The notes beneath the pieces are model-generated. The model was not told the origin of the DNA. It made no database searches and saw nothing but the letters and a program-made list of their open reading frames with translations. From assembly GCF_037027585.1 (NCBI RefSeq), contig NZ_JAXCLE010000006.1:124001-188000 (forward strand): a DNA stretch of 64,000 nucleotides. The letters run 5' to 3'. A program made the position numbers and the translations under genes. Shown piece by piece: positions 32,806 through 40,835 of the stretch; the stretch's first letter is position 1, and each line of letters opens with the position of its first letter. This DNA comes from Solibacillus ferritrahens (GTDB lineage: Bacteria > Bacillota > Bacilli > Bacillales_A > Planococcaceae).

Positions 32806-32949
32806 GTTCAACAACTCCCAATATCAATTATTAATGCAGTATACTATACTAACGATTACCTCTATAATTATCAACTATGAAATAAAGTTGAAATTTAGTA
32901 AAATGAATAGAATAATAGGGTATTAATAAGTTAAAGATTGGTGGAGGCT

Positions 32950-33645
32950 ATGACAAAAAGCAAAAAGAAACAACCTTTATTATCACCCAAAGTAAAAATC
33001 TACATAATCGTACTGCTCATCCCGATATCATTAACGATATACATATTTGCTTTTTTTAGCTGGCAGCAAATTCGTGGATTACCTTTTATCGAACGATTTA
33101 CCGAAAAGTCGGTCTACCAGCAAATTCAGGATCAGTTTGATTTAGAAATCCCAATCGAATACATACCGGTATATGTGGCTGCGGAACAAAAGTACAATGT
33201 ACCATGGACACTTCTCGCTGCACATCATCGTGTGGAAACACGCTTTTCTACAATGAGAACACTTATTTCTCCTGTGGGAGCAGAAGGGCATATGCAATTT
33301 ATGCCTTGTACATTTGTCGGCTGGAAGCATCCATCATGTAAAGACTTAGGTTTAGGGGAAATCCCAGAAAAGGATAAAACAAATCCAGCGGTAATTAAAA
33401 AATATGGTGGGTATGGGGTAGATGCAAATGGCGATGGTATTGCAGATCCATTTGACATCGAAGACGCGATCTATAGTGCGGCAAAGTTTTTATCAATTGC
33501 CGGTGTAAGGAATGGGGAATTGAAAAAAGCAGTTTTTCAATATAATCACAGCGATGCATATGTAGAAGATGTTTTATATTATTACAAACAATACCGTGAT
33601 TATGGCGATCAGCTTAAGCAAATCGCAATGGGTGATACCAAATAA
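32950..33645 (+). CDS. lytic transglycosylase-like cell wall hydrolase
   Basis: The 231-residue protein has an N-terminal membrane anchor (about residues 18-38) and an extracellular lysozyme-like domain. WTLLAAHHRVETRFS carries the likely catalytic Glu, SPVGAEGHMQFMPCTFVGW is the SLT GxMQ/MP motif, DANGDGIADPFDIEDAIYSAAKFL the third conserved block. It should cleave peptidoglycan strands. ATG 32950 follows GGTGG; longer in-frame TTG/GTG starts at 32938/32941 lack ribosome sites. Confidence 0.85.
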   Translation: MTKSKKKQPLLSPKVKIYIIVLLIPISLTIYIFAFFSWQQIRGLPFIERFTEKSVYQQIQDQFDLEIPIEYIPVYVAAEQKYNVPWTLLAAHHRVETRFSTMRTLISPVGAEGHMQFMPCTFVGWKHPSCKDLGLGEIPEKDKTNPAVIKKYGGYGVDANGDGIADPFDIEDAIYSAAKFLSIAGVRNGELKKAVFQYNHSDAYVEDVLYYYKQYRDYGDQLKQIAMGDTK

Positions 33646-33675
33646 AAAAGTGTGACGTGAAGTCACACTTTTTAA
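33646..33675. terminator. bidirectional terminator
   Basis: AAAAGTGTGAC (33646-33656) pairs with GTCACACTTTT (33662-33672) around GTGAA, between convergent genes. Confidence 0.85.
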
Positions 33676-33713
33676 AATCTTAGATGCAGAAATTAATTTT
33701 GATTGAGTGTTAT

Positions 33714-33971
33714 TTACATTGCTTTTCGCATAGATCGTAAAATGAAGCTTACAATGAAAATTAATACAATAGCACCGATTAAAGCTGGGAATACGTAGAA
33801 GTCTGAAACTCTCCAACCCCAGTTTCCTAATAACATACTACCGATCCAAGAACCGACAATACCAGCAATAATGTTACCAATAATGCCTCCTGGAACGTCC
33901 TTACCTAGAATAACTCCTGCTAACCAACCTAAAATACCTCCGATAATTAAAAACCAAATGAAACTCATCAT
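33714..33971 (-). CDS. GlsB/YeaQ/YmgE family stress-response membrane protein
   Basis: The about 85-residue glycine-rich protein, MMSFIWFLIIGGILGWLAGVILG followed by GGIIGNIIAGIVGSWIGSMLLG and a third hydrophobic segment, is a transglycosylase-associated (GlsB/YeaQ) three-helix protein. The ATG at 33971 (or 33968) is about ten bases after AAGGAG; a longer start at 34013 has none. Role is a general stress-linked membrane protein of unknown activity. Confidence 0.85.
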   Translation of the reverse strand: MMSFIWFLIIGGILGWLAGVILGKDVPGGIIGNIIAGIVGSWIGSMLLGNWGWRVSDFYVFPALIGAIVLIFIVSFILRSMRKAM

Positions 33972-34074
33972 AATTGTCCAACTCCTTCTGAAAATAGTGA
34001 ATGATAATTGCATCTAGTTAGTTATTTCCTTTCTTCAGAAGGGTTAAACATTTTTATTGTTATGCTATGGATTA

Positions 34075-34620
34075 TTATAGAATGGTAGCGCCTAGACAGC
34101 CTTTAAAATGTTGCAGCGCCCAGGCATGTCCTGCCTCATTGAAACTAGCTACCGCCTTTTCTGGAATTGTGATTTTATAGCCAAGGTTGTAGCTGTCAAC
34201 GGCTGTATGCAATACACATATATCTGTACAAACCCCGACAAGAACAACTTCTTCAACACTTCGCTCACGAAGAAGGATATCCAAGTTTGTCCCTGCAAAA
34301 GCACTATAGCGGGTTTTATCGAAAGAAATGACTTGTTCTTTGTATTTTTCATACATATCCTTTACAGATCCGTACAGATCACGGCCTTTTGTTCCTCGAA
34401 TATTATGGGGAGGGAACAATTTCGTTTCAGGGTGGTAAGGATCATTTTCCTCATGTAAATCATTTGCGAAAATAACTACTTCATTTTGTTCAACAAATTG
34501 TTCAATTAACGTGCTTATGTTCTGTTCAATAGCCTGGCCAGGTGCTCCACAAGTTAATTTTCCATCCGATGCGACAAAATCATACGTATAATCAATTACA
34601 ATTAACGCTTTTTTCACCAT
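34075..34620 (-). CDS. pncA: nicotinamidase / isochorismatase family hydrolase
   Basis: The 181-residue cysteine hydrolase would convert nicotinamide to nicotinate for NAD salvage. Catalytic Asp is in LIVIDYTYDF (D9), Lys in SFDKTRYSAFAGT, and Cys in VGVCTDICVLHTA. The residues NDLHEENDPYHPETKLFPPHN contain the metal-binding Asp/His set of the PncA group, which supports nicotinamidase over generic isochorismatase. AGGAG precedes the ATG. Monocistronic. Confidence 0.88.
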   Translation of the reverse strand: MVKKALIVIDYTYDFVASDGKLTCGAPGQAIEQNISTLIEQFVEQNEVVIFANDLHEENDPYHPETKLFPPHNIRGTKGRDLYGSVKDMYEKYKEQVISFDKTRYSAFAGTNLDILLRERSVEEVVLVGVCTDICVLHTAVDSYNLGYKITIPEKAVASFNEAGHAWALQHFKGCLGATIL

Positions 34621-34709
34621 AAATATCCTCCTTAAGTGTTATAAAACTATTATGCCATGGTAAGAGAAATAAAGATAAAATAAAATATTAACTAAATATT
34701 CAAAATATT

Positions 34710-34738
34710 TTGATTTATTTTGTGCGATACTGTATATT
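34710..34738 (+). promoter_or_regulatory. promoter of the 35-residue gene
   Basis: TTGATT (34710-34715) and TATATT (34733-34738) have the ideal 17-base spacing and stand about 30 bases before the ATG at 34769. Confidence 0.6.
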
Positions 34739-34768
34739 AAGAATATCAAAAAAAATGGGGTGGATAAG

Positions 34769-34876
34769 ATGGATCAGGCATTAATGAGAAAGTTAAACCG
34801 TCAGGCACTTATTTTTGTAGGAATCCACAGCTTTATAATCATGAACTTTGCAATTGAATTACTACTACTCAAATAA
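34769..34876 (+). CDS. 35-residue single-helix membrane peptide
   Basis: The frame MDQALMRKLNRQALIFVGIH continues with a hydrophobic helix ending LLLLK. It has its own promoter, a strong GGGGTGG ribosome site and its own terminator, so it is a complete small transcription unit. The basic N-terminus and one membrane helix recall small regulatory membrane peptides. I know no family. Confidence 0.6.
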   Translation: MDQALMRKLNRQALIFVGIHSFIIMNFAIELLLLK

Positions 34877-34890
34877 AATGGGATATTCTT

Positions 34891-34926
34891 AACCTAGCAT
34901 CAGTTTGCTAGGTTATTGTTTTTTTG
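34891..34926 (+). terminator. intrinsic terminator of the 35-residue gene
   Basis: AACCTAGCA (34891-34899) pairs with TGCTAGGTT (34906-34914), then ATTGTTTTTTT. Confidence 0.85.
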
Positions 34927-35030
34927 TTAATCATTTTAAACTGTTTAACGACAATGCTAACAAGGCATGTAAGCATTTAGGACAAGTACGGTGATGAGCT
35001 TCAACACAATTTTTAAATAAAAATAAATTA

Positions 35031-35045
35031 AATTTTTAAAAAATT
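35031..35045 (+). promoter_or_regulatory. CodY-box-like site upstream of ilvD
   Basis: AATTTTTAAAAAATT differs from the CodY consensus AATTTTCWGAAAATT at two positions. The region is very AT-rich, so a chance match is possible. CodY control of ilv genes is known in Bacillus; here it is inference. Confidence 0.35.
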
Positions 35046-35156
35046 CAAATTTATAAAAATTGAACTGAAAGAGAATAAAAGGCACAGTAATCACTATGAA
35101 AACGGTTCCAAAAAAATCGAACATTTAGAATTGTATAAAAAATTCAAAAAATAGTG

Positions 35157-35298
35157 TTGACGGTAGCACTCATTCCGTACTATGATAACAACAATTTAGT
35201 ACACCACATCATTCAAGCACACAAACATGTTACATGAATGATGTGACCAAATCGATTCCCTGTACAATTAAAAGTTAGAAAATTCTTACTTTTAATTG
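35157..35298 (+). promoter_or_regulatory. ilvD promoter and structured leader
   Basis: TTGACG (35157-35162) and TATGAT (35181-35186) are 18 bases apart. The leader then forms two hairpins: CACATCATTC/GAATGATGTG (35205-35214 with 35236-35245) and CAATTAAAAGT/ACTTTTAATTG (35265-35275 with 35288-35298). No T-box sequence and no T-run is present, so the structures may stabilise the RNA or bind a protein. Confidence 0.5.
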
Positions 35299-35356
35299 TT
35301 GGGAAGCGAAATATATAACAACAAGAGTGAAAGCTTTGCGTTGAGGGGCGTTTAAT

Positions 35357-37027
35357 ATGAGAAGTGATATGATCAAACTTGGAGTTGACCGAGCTCCACA
35401 CCGTAGCCTTTTATATGCTACAGGTAAAGTAAAGGCGAAAGATTTAGAGAAGCCGTTTATCGGTGTTTGTAACTCATATATTGATATTATTCCAGGTCAT
35501 GTGCATTTACGTCAGTTTGCAGACGTTGTAAAGGAAGCCATTATAGAAGCAGGCGGTATTCCATTTGAATTCAATACAATTGGTGTTGATGACGGAATAG
35601 CAATGGGTCATATCGGCATGCGTTATTCATTGCCATCTCGGGAAATTATTGCAGATTCAGCCGAAACAGTTATTAATGCACACTGGTTCGATGGCGTGTT
35701 TTACATTCCGAACTGTGACAAAATTACACCGGGTATGCTAATGGCGGCTGTCCGAACGAACGTACCATCAGTATTCGTTTCTGGCGGTCCGATGGAAGCT
35801 GGTATTTCATCAACTGGTAAGCAATTATCATTGACGAGTGTATTTGAAGGAGTCGGCGCACATAAGGCAGGAACGATGTCAGCAGAGGAACTTCTTGATA
35901 TTGAAAACAATGCATGTCCAACATGCGGATCATGTTCAGGAATGTTCACAGCCAACTCAATGAATTGCCTAATGGAAATGCTAGGTTTGGCTTTGCCAGG
36001 TAACGGAACAATTGTTGCAACTAGTGACAAGCGGAAAGAGTTAATTTATGAAGCAGCCAAACACTTGGTACGCATGATTAAAGAAGACGTAAAACCACGC
36101 GATATCGTAACAAAAGAAGCTATTGATGATGCATTTGCATTGGATATGGCAATGGGTGGTTCAACAAATACAGTACTTCACACATTGGCAATCGCGAACG
36201 AAGCTGAAATCGAATATAACATTGAAGAGATTAATAAAGTCGCAGAACGCGTTCCTTATATTGCGAAAATTATGCCGGCATCGGATATATCGATGGATGA
36301 CATTGCAAAAGCAGGCGGCGTACAGGCAATTATAAATGAATTAACGAAAATTCCAGGTGCGATCCATCCAGATCGTCCAACAATCGCAGGCGTAACGATG
36401 CGAGAACTTGTAAAAGATTACGAGATTACGAATGATAAGGTTATTCGTACAAAAGATAACCCATATAGTGCTGTAGGTGGGCTTTCCGTTCTATTCGGAA
36501 ATATCGCACCTGAAGGATCTGTTATTAAGGTAGGTGCTGTTGACCCTTCTATTAAAACATTTACAGGTGAGGCAATCGTATTTGAATCACAGGAAGAAGC
36601 ACAAAAAGCAATCGATGAAGGCATTGTACGTGAAGGGCACGTAGTTGTCATTCGCTATGAAGGGCCAAAAGGTGGTCCGGGTATGCCGGAAATGCTTGCT
36701 CCTACATCAGCGATTCAAGGACGCGGATTGGGAACGAAAGTAGCTTTAATTACAGATGGTCGTTTCTCAGGCGCATCACGCGGAATTTCCATCGGTCATA
36801 TTTCTCCAGAGGCTGCTGAAGGAGGTCCAATCGCATTAGTAAACAATGGAGATATTATCGAAATCGATTTACCAGGTCGAACAATTAATTTACAAGTTTC
36901 TGATGAAGTTCTTGCAGAGCGTCGTCAAAACTTACAACCATTTGAACCAAAAATAAAGCGCGGTTGGCTTGCACGATACTCAGCTTTAGTAACGAATGCT
37001 TCCCAAGGCGGCGTAATGAAAATATAA
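35357..37027 (+). CDS. ilvD: dihydroxy-acid dehydratase
   Basis: It dehydrates 2,3-dihydroxy-isovalerate and -methylvalerate to the 2-oxo acids of valine and isoleucine synthesis. The 556-residue protein has the Fe-S cysteines in CNSYID, PNCDKITPGM and CPTCGSCSGMFTANSMNCL. GGSTNTVLHTLAIA and ALITDGRFSGASRGISIGHISPEAAEGG are further family blocks. ATG 35357 follows GAGGGG. It has its own promoter, and a T-box leader separates it from ilvB by 447 bases. Confidence 0.97.
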   Translation: MRSDMIKLGVDRAPHRSLLYATGKVKAKDLEKPFIGVCNSYIDIIPGHVHLRQFADVVKEAIIEAGGIPFEFNTIGVDDGIAMGHIGMRYSLPSREIIADSAETVINAHWFDGVFYIPNCDKITPGMLMAAVRTNVPSVFVSGGPMEAGISSTGKQLSLTSVFEGVGAHKAGTMSAEELLDIENNACPTCGSCSGMFTANSMNCLMEMLGLALPGNGTIVATSDKRKELIYEAAKHLVRMIKEDVKPRDIVTKEAIDDAFALDMAMGGSTNTVLHTLAIANEAEIEYNIEEINKVAERVPYIAKIMPASDISMDDIAKAGGVQAIINELTKIPGAIHPDRPTIAGVTMRELVKDYEITNDKVIRTKDNPYSAVGGLSVLFGNIAPEGSVIKVGAVDPSIKTFTGEAIVFESQEEAQKAIDEGIVREGHVVVIRYEGPKGGPGMPEMLAPTSAIQGRGLGTKVALITDGRFSGASRGISIGHISPEAAEGGPIALVNNGDIIEIDLPGRTINLQVSDEVLAERRQNLQPFEPKIKRGWLARYSALVTNASQGGVMKI

Positions 37028-37034
37028 AAAGAAT

Positions 37035-37425
37035 AATATAAATCGTTGATGAGGTTAAAGAATATAGAGTCTTGTATTTACCAGAGAGCCGGTGCTGGTG
37101 GAAGCCGGTGATACAACTATATTCGACATCCCCTCGGAGTGAGCTATTAAACGCATTCGCCATTAGATAGCTCCGGGCATAATCGAAATGCTCGTTATTA
37201 ATGAATCGCTCTCTTTATTAGTTGCACAAATTTCTTATGGAATTTGGTAATAGAGAGGTCAAAGCGGTTCACGAGGTAGCAAGGTGGACATTGGTTCTTT
37301 TAAAGGGACCTTTGTTATCTTTGCTATAAATAAGGGTGGTACCATGAAAAGTCTTTTTCATCCCTACGTAAGAGGTTTTCTTTTGCGTGCGGATATAAGA
37401 GGCTTTTTCTTTTTATATAAAATTA
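37035..37425 (+). promoter_or_regulatory. leucine T-box leader of the ilv-leu operon
   Basis: The T-box sequence AAGGGTGGTACC is at 37332-37343. Stem I is visible from about 37050 with AGAGAGCCGG...GAAGCCGG and a specifier segment CCCCTCGGAGTGAGC, in which CTC (37133-37135, Leu) is the best candidate. The antiterminator partner ATCCCT follows at 37359. A 10-bp hairpin with wobbles (37365-37374 with 37380-37389), then T-rich 37403-37414, may be the terminator. Uncharged leucyl-tRNA should allow transcription into ilvB. Confidence 0.88.
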
Positions 37426-37474
37426 GTCCATGAGTTAACATATAAAGTTTTTTAAAAGGAAGGAGTATTAAAAA

Positions 37475-39223
37475 ATGAGTACAAATGTTTCAATCAGTAA
37501 AGAAATTGAAATGCCTGAGGAACAGCCACAAGTAATTAAATCTAGAGATGGTGCCGATATTTTAGTGCAGGCATTACATGATCAAGAAGTAGAAATTATT
37601 TTTGGATATCCAGGTGGGGCCGTATTACAGATTTACGATGCACTTTACCGTAACCCGATTCGCCATATTTTAACACGACATGAACAAGGTGCTATTCACG
37701 CAGCTGAAGGGTATGCACGTGTTATGAATAAGCCCGGTGTAGTCATTGCGACATCTGGACCAGGGGCAACAAACCTTGTAACAGGTATTGCGGATGCGAT
37801 GATTGATTCCATTCCACTAGTAATTTTTACAGGTCAGGTAGCGACGTCAGTCATCGGTACGGACGCTTTCCAGGAAGCAGATATTATGGGGATCACAACA
37901 CCAATTACAAAGCACAACTATCAGGTACAGGATGTAGCGGATATTCCACGAATCGTTAAAGAAGCATTCCATATTGCGAATACAGGACGTAAAGGGCCGG
38001 TAGTTATTGATTTCCCAAAAAATATTTCACAATCTGTCTTCCTTGAGGATATAAAAGCACCTGAAGATATTTATTTACCAGGATATCAACCAACGACAAA
38101 ACCGAACTATTTACAAATTCAAAAAGCGATCCAGGCGATTACTTTAGCTAAAAAACCTTTAGTACTTGCAGGTGCAGGTGTATTATTCGCAGATGCGTGT
38201 GAACAATTAACTGAATTTATTGAAAAATACAATTTACCCGTTGTAAACACATTGCTTGGTTTAGGAAGTATACATGGGCAGCATAAACAATTTTTCGGAA
38301 TGGCGGGAATGCATGGTTATGCAACAGCTAATGATGCCATAACAAAATGCGATTTATTAATCAATATCGGGGCACGATTTGACGATCGCCTGACAGGGAA
38401 ATTAGCAACATTTGCACCGAATGCAACGATCATTCATATTGATATCGATCCAGCAGAGATTGGGAAAAATGTTCCAACAGACATTCCAATTGTAGCGGAT
38501 GCAAAAGAAGCACTCTATGCATTATTGAAAAAAGATTTCCAAGGACCAGATACAACGGAGTGGATGAGTTATTTAAATGATAGTCGCGATAGATACCCAC
38601 TTTGGTATGAAGATGCTGGTGAGGAAATTTTACCGCAGCAAGCACTGGAAATCATCCATAGGCTAACTGGTGGCGATGCAATTGTCACAACAGACGTAGG
38701 TCAACATCAAATGTGGGCAGCACAATATTATCATTTAAACAATCCACATGGCTGGGTTACATCAGGTGGATTAGGAACGATGGGCTTCGGTTTCCCCGCA
38801 GCAATCGGTGCACAATTTGCGAAACCTGATAAGAAGGTTATTTCCATCGTAGGTGATGCAGGATTCCAAATGACAAACCAAGAGCTGATTCTATTAAAAG
38901 AATTCAATTTACCTGTAAAAGTTGTCATTTTGAATAACAGCTGCTTAGGAATGGTACGTCAATGGCAGGAAACTTTCTATGAAGAGCGCTACTCTCAAAG
39001 TCTTATGCCGATTCAGCCGGATTTCGTAAAACTTGCTGAGGCATATGGAGTAAAGGGCTATCGAATTGATAATTTATCGGAGGCAGAAGCAATTTTTGCC
39101 GAAGCAATTAATTCAGATGAACCAGTCGTAATTGACTGTCGAGTTAAACAGCTCGTGAGCGTCTTCCCAATGGTCGCACCAGGAAAAGGATTACATGAAA
39201 TGATTGGAGTGGAAAAACCATGA
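37475..39223 (+). CDS. ilvB: acetolactate synthase large subunit
   Basis: A thiamin-diphosphate enzyme condensing pyruvate with pyruvate or 2-oxobutyrate, the first common step of branched-chain synthesis. In the 582 residues the PYR domain starts DILVQALHDQEVEIIFGYPGGAVLQIYDAL with catalytic Glu in RHEQGAIHAAEGYA. The ThDP/Mg motif is GDAGFQMTNQEL...NN near residues 470-500. AAGGAG lies before the ATG. The gene overlaps ilvH by four bases (ATGA), fitting the two-subunit holoenzyme. It is under the T-box. Confidence 0.97.
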   Translation: MSTNVSISKEIEMPEEQPQVIKSRDGADILVQALHDQEVEIIFGYPGGAVLQIYDALYRNPIRHILTRHEQGAIHAAEGYARVMNKPGVVIATSGPGATNLVTGIADAMIDSIPLVIFTGQVATSVIGTDAFQEADIMGITTPITKHNYQVQDVADIPRIVKEAFHIANTGRKGPVVIDFPKNISQSVFLEDIKAPEDIYLPGYQPTTKPNYLQIQKAIQAITLAKKPLVLAGAGVLFADACEQLTEFIEKYNLPVVNTLLGLGSIHGQHKQFFGMAGMHGYATANDAITKCDLLINIGARFDDRLTGKLATFAPNATIIHIDIDPAEIGKNVPTDIPIVADAKEALYALLKKDFQGPDTTEWMSYLNDSRDRYPLWYEDAGEEILPQQALEIIHRLTGGDAIVTTDVGQHQMWAAQYYHLNNPHGWVTSGGLGTMGFGFPAAIGAQFAKPDKKVISIVGDAGFQMTNQELILLKEFNLPVKVVILNNSCLGMVRQWQETFYEERYSQSLMPIQPDFVKLAEAYGVKGYRIDNLSEAEAIFAEAINSDEPVVIDCRVKQLVSVFPMVAPGKGLHEMIGVEKP

Positions 39224-39735
39224 AACGTGTGCTCACAGTAACAGTAATTAATCAAAGCGGAGTATTAAATCGAGTGACAGGTTTGTTAATGAAACGCCAA
39301 TTCAATATTGAATCAATTACAGTTGGTCACTCAGAACAGCCGAACTTCTCGAAAATGACGTTTATCGTTCATGTGGAAGATGAAAATAAAATCGAACAGT
39401 TAATTAAACAGCTATCGAAGCAAATTGACGTATTAAAAGTAAATGATATTACAGAAAAATCAATCGTTCTTCGTGAGCTGGCACTCATTAAAGTAGTATC
39501 ACCACCGAATATGCGAATGGAAATGAATGCAATTGTTGAGCCGTTCCGACCGCAAGTTGTAGATACCTCAAAAAATGTTGTCACATATGAAGTTGTTGGT
39601 CATCCGGAAAAAATCGATGCATTTATCGAACTGATTAGACCATACGGCATTAAAGAATTAACACGTACCGGCGCAACTGCATCGATTCGTGAAGCACAAA
39701 AAATCGAAGGTCCACAACTATCAATTTTAAAATAA
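39220..39735 (+). CDS. ilvH: acetolactate synthase regulatory (small) subunit
   Basis: The 171-residue regulatory subunit has an ACT domain at its start (VTVINQSGVLNRVTGLLMKRQFNIESITVG), giving valine feedback inhibition, and the usual C-terminal domain (ELALIKVVSPP...EVVGHPEKIDAFIELIRPYGIKELTRTG). It is translationally coupled to ilvB. Length is normal for Bacillales. Confidence 0.95.
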   Translation: MKRVLTVTVINQSGVLNRVTGLLMKRQFNIESITVGHSEQPNFSKMTFIVHVEDENKIEQLIKQLSKQIDVLKVNDITEKSIVLRELALIKVVSPPNMRMEMNAIVEPFRPQVVDTSKNVVTYEVVGHPEKIDAFIELIRPYGIKELTRTGATASIREAQKIEGPQLSILK

Positions 39736-39820
39736 CCGGCATTCCATACGGGGCGGAGGATGTCATCTGATGCCCGTATATCAAAAAATATATAATTCAA
39801 CTTAATTGGAGGAAATGAAA

Positions 39821-40834
39821 ATGTCTAAAATGTATTATGAAAATGAAATCAACGAGCAAGTACTAAAAGGGAAAAAAATCGCGATTATCGGTTATGGTTC
39901 ACAAGGCCATGCCCATGCGCTTAACTTAAAAGAATCAGGTTTTGATGTAGTAGTAGGTATCCGTCCAGGTAAATCTTATGATGCAGCAAAAGAAGACGGC
40001 GTAGAAGTAAAATCAGTTGCTGAAGCAGCAGCAGAAGCAGATGTAATCCAAATCTTACTTCCGGATGAGCGTCAAAAAGCAGTTTACGAAGCAGAAATCG
40101 CACCGTACTTAACAGCTGGTAAAGCGTTAATGTTCGCACATGGTTTCAACGTACACTTCGGTCAAATTCAACCACCAGCAGATGTAGACGTATTCCTAGT
40201 AGCTCCAAAAGGCCCAGGTCACTTAGTACGTCGTCAATTCACTGAAGGTGCTGGCGTACCAGGATTATTCGCAATCCACCAAGACGCGACAGGTCAAGCA
40301 CGTGATTTAGCTCTTGCATACGGTAAAGGAATCGGTTCAGCACGTGGCGGATTACTTGAAACAACATTCGCTGAAGAAACAGTAACGGATCTATTCGGTG
40401 AGCAAGCAGTACTTTGCGGTGGTACAACTGAACTTGTAAAAGCAGGTTTCGAAACATTAGTAGAAGCGGGCTACCAACCAGAATTAGCTTACTTTGAAAC
40501 ATTACACGAATTAAAGCTAATCGTTGACCTAATGTTTGAAGGCGGTATGGCGACAATGCGCTATTCAATCTCAGATACAGCTGAATGGGGAGACTATGTA
40601 TCAGGTCCACGTATTATCGACGCATCTGTAAAAGCACGTATGAAAGAAGTGTTAACAGATATCCAGGATGGTACTTTTGCAAAACGATGGATCGAAGAAA
40701 ATGAAACGGGTCGTCCAGAATATACGAAGTTTAAAGAAGCTGGCGCTAACCACCAAATTGAAGAAGTAGGCGAAAAATTACGCGCAATGATGCCATTCAT
40801 CAACAAAGGAAAACAAAAGGTTACAGTGAAATAA
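39821..40834 (+). CDS. ilvC: ketol-acid reductoisomerase (class I)
   Basis: It isomerises and reduces acetolactate and acetohydroxybutyrate with NADPH. Rossmann motif GYGSQGHAHALNLK near residue 24 and the NADPH loop VGIRPGKSYDAA are clear. Metal-binding Asp/Glu occur in ELKLIVDLMFEGG and the DVFLVAPKGPGHLVR block is typical. The 337 residues are the short class I form. ATG 39821 is eight bases after GGAGG; the in-frame TTG at 39806 precedes the SD. The coding sequence is rich in favoured codons. Confidence 0.97.
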   Translation: MSKMYYENEINEQVLKGKKIAIIGYGSQGHAHALNLKESGFDVVVGIRPGKSYDAAKEDGVEVKSVAEAAAEADVIQILLPDERQKAVYEAEIAPYLTAGKALMFAHGFNVHFGQIQPPADVDVFLVAPKGPGHLVRRQFTEGAGVPGLFAIHQDATGQARDLALAYGKGIGSARGGLLETTFAEETVTDLFGEQAVLCGGTTELVKAGFETLVEAGYQPELAYFETLHELKLIVDLMFEGGMATMRYSISDTAEWGDYVSGPRIIDASVKARMKEVLTDIQDGTFAKRWIEENETGRPEYTKFKEAGANHQIEEVGEKLRAMMPFINKGKQKVTVK

Positions 40835-40835
40835 T

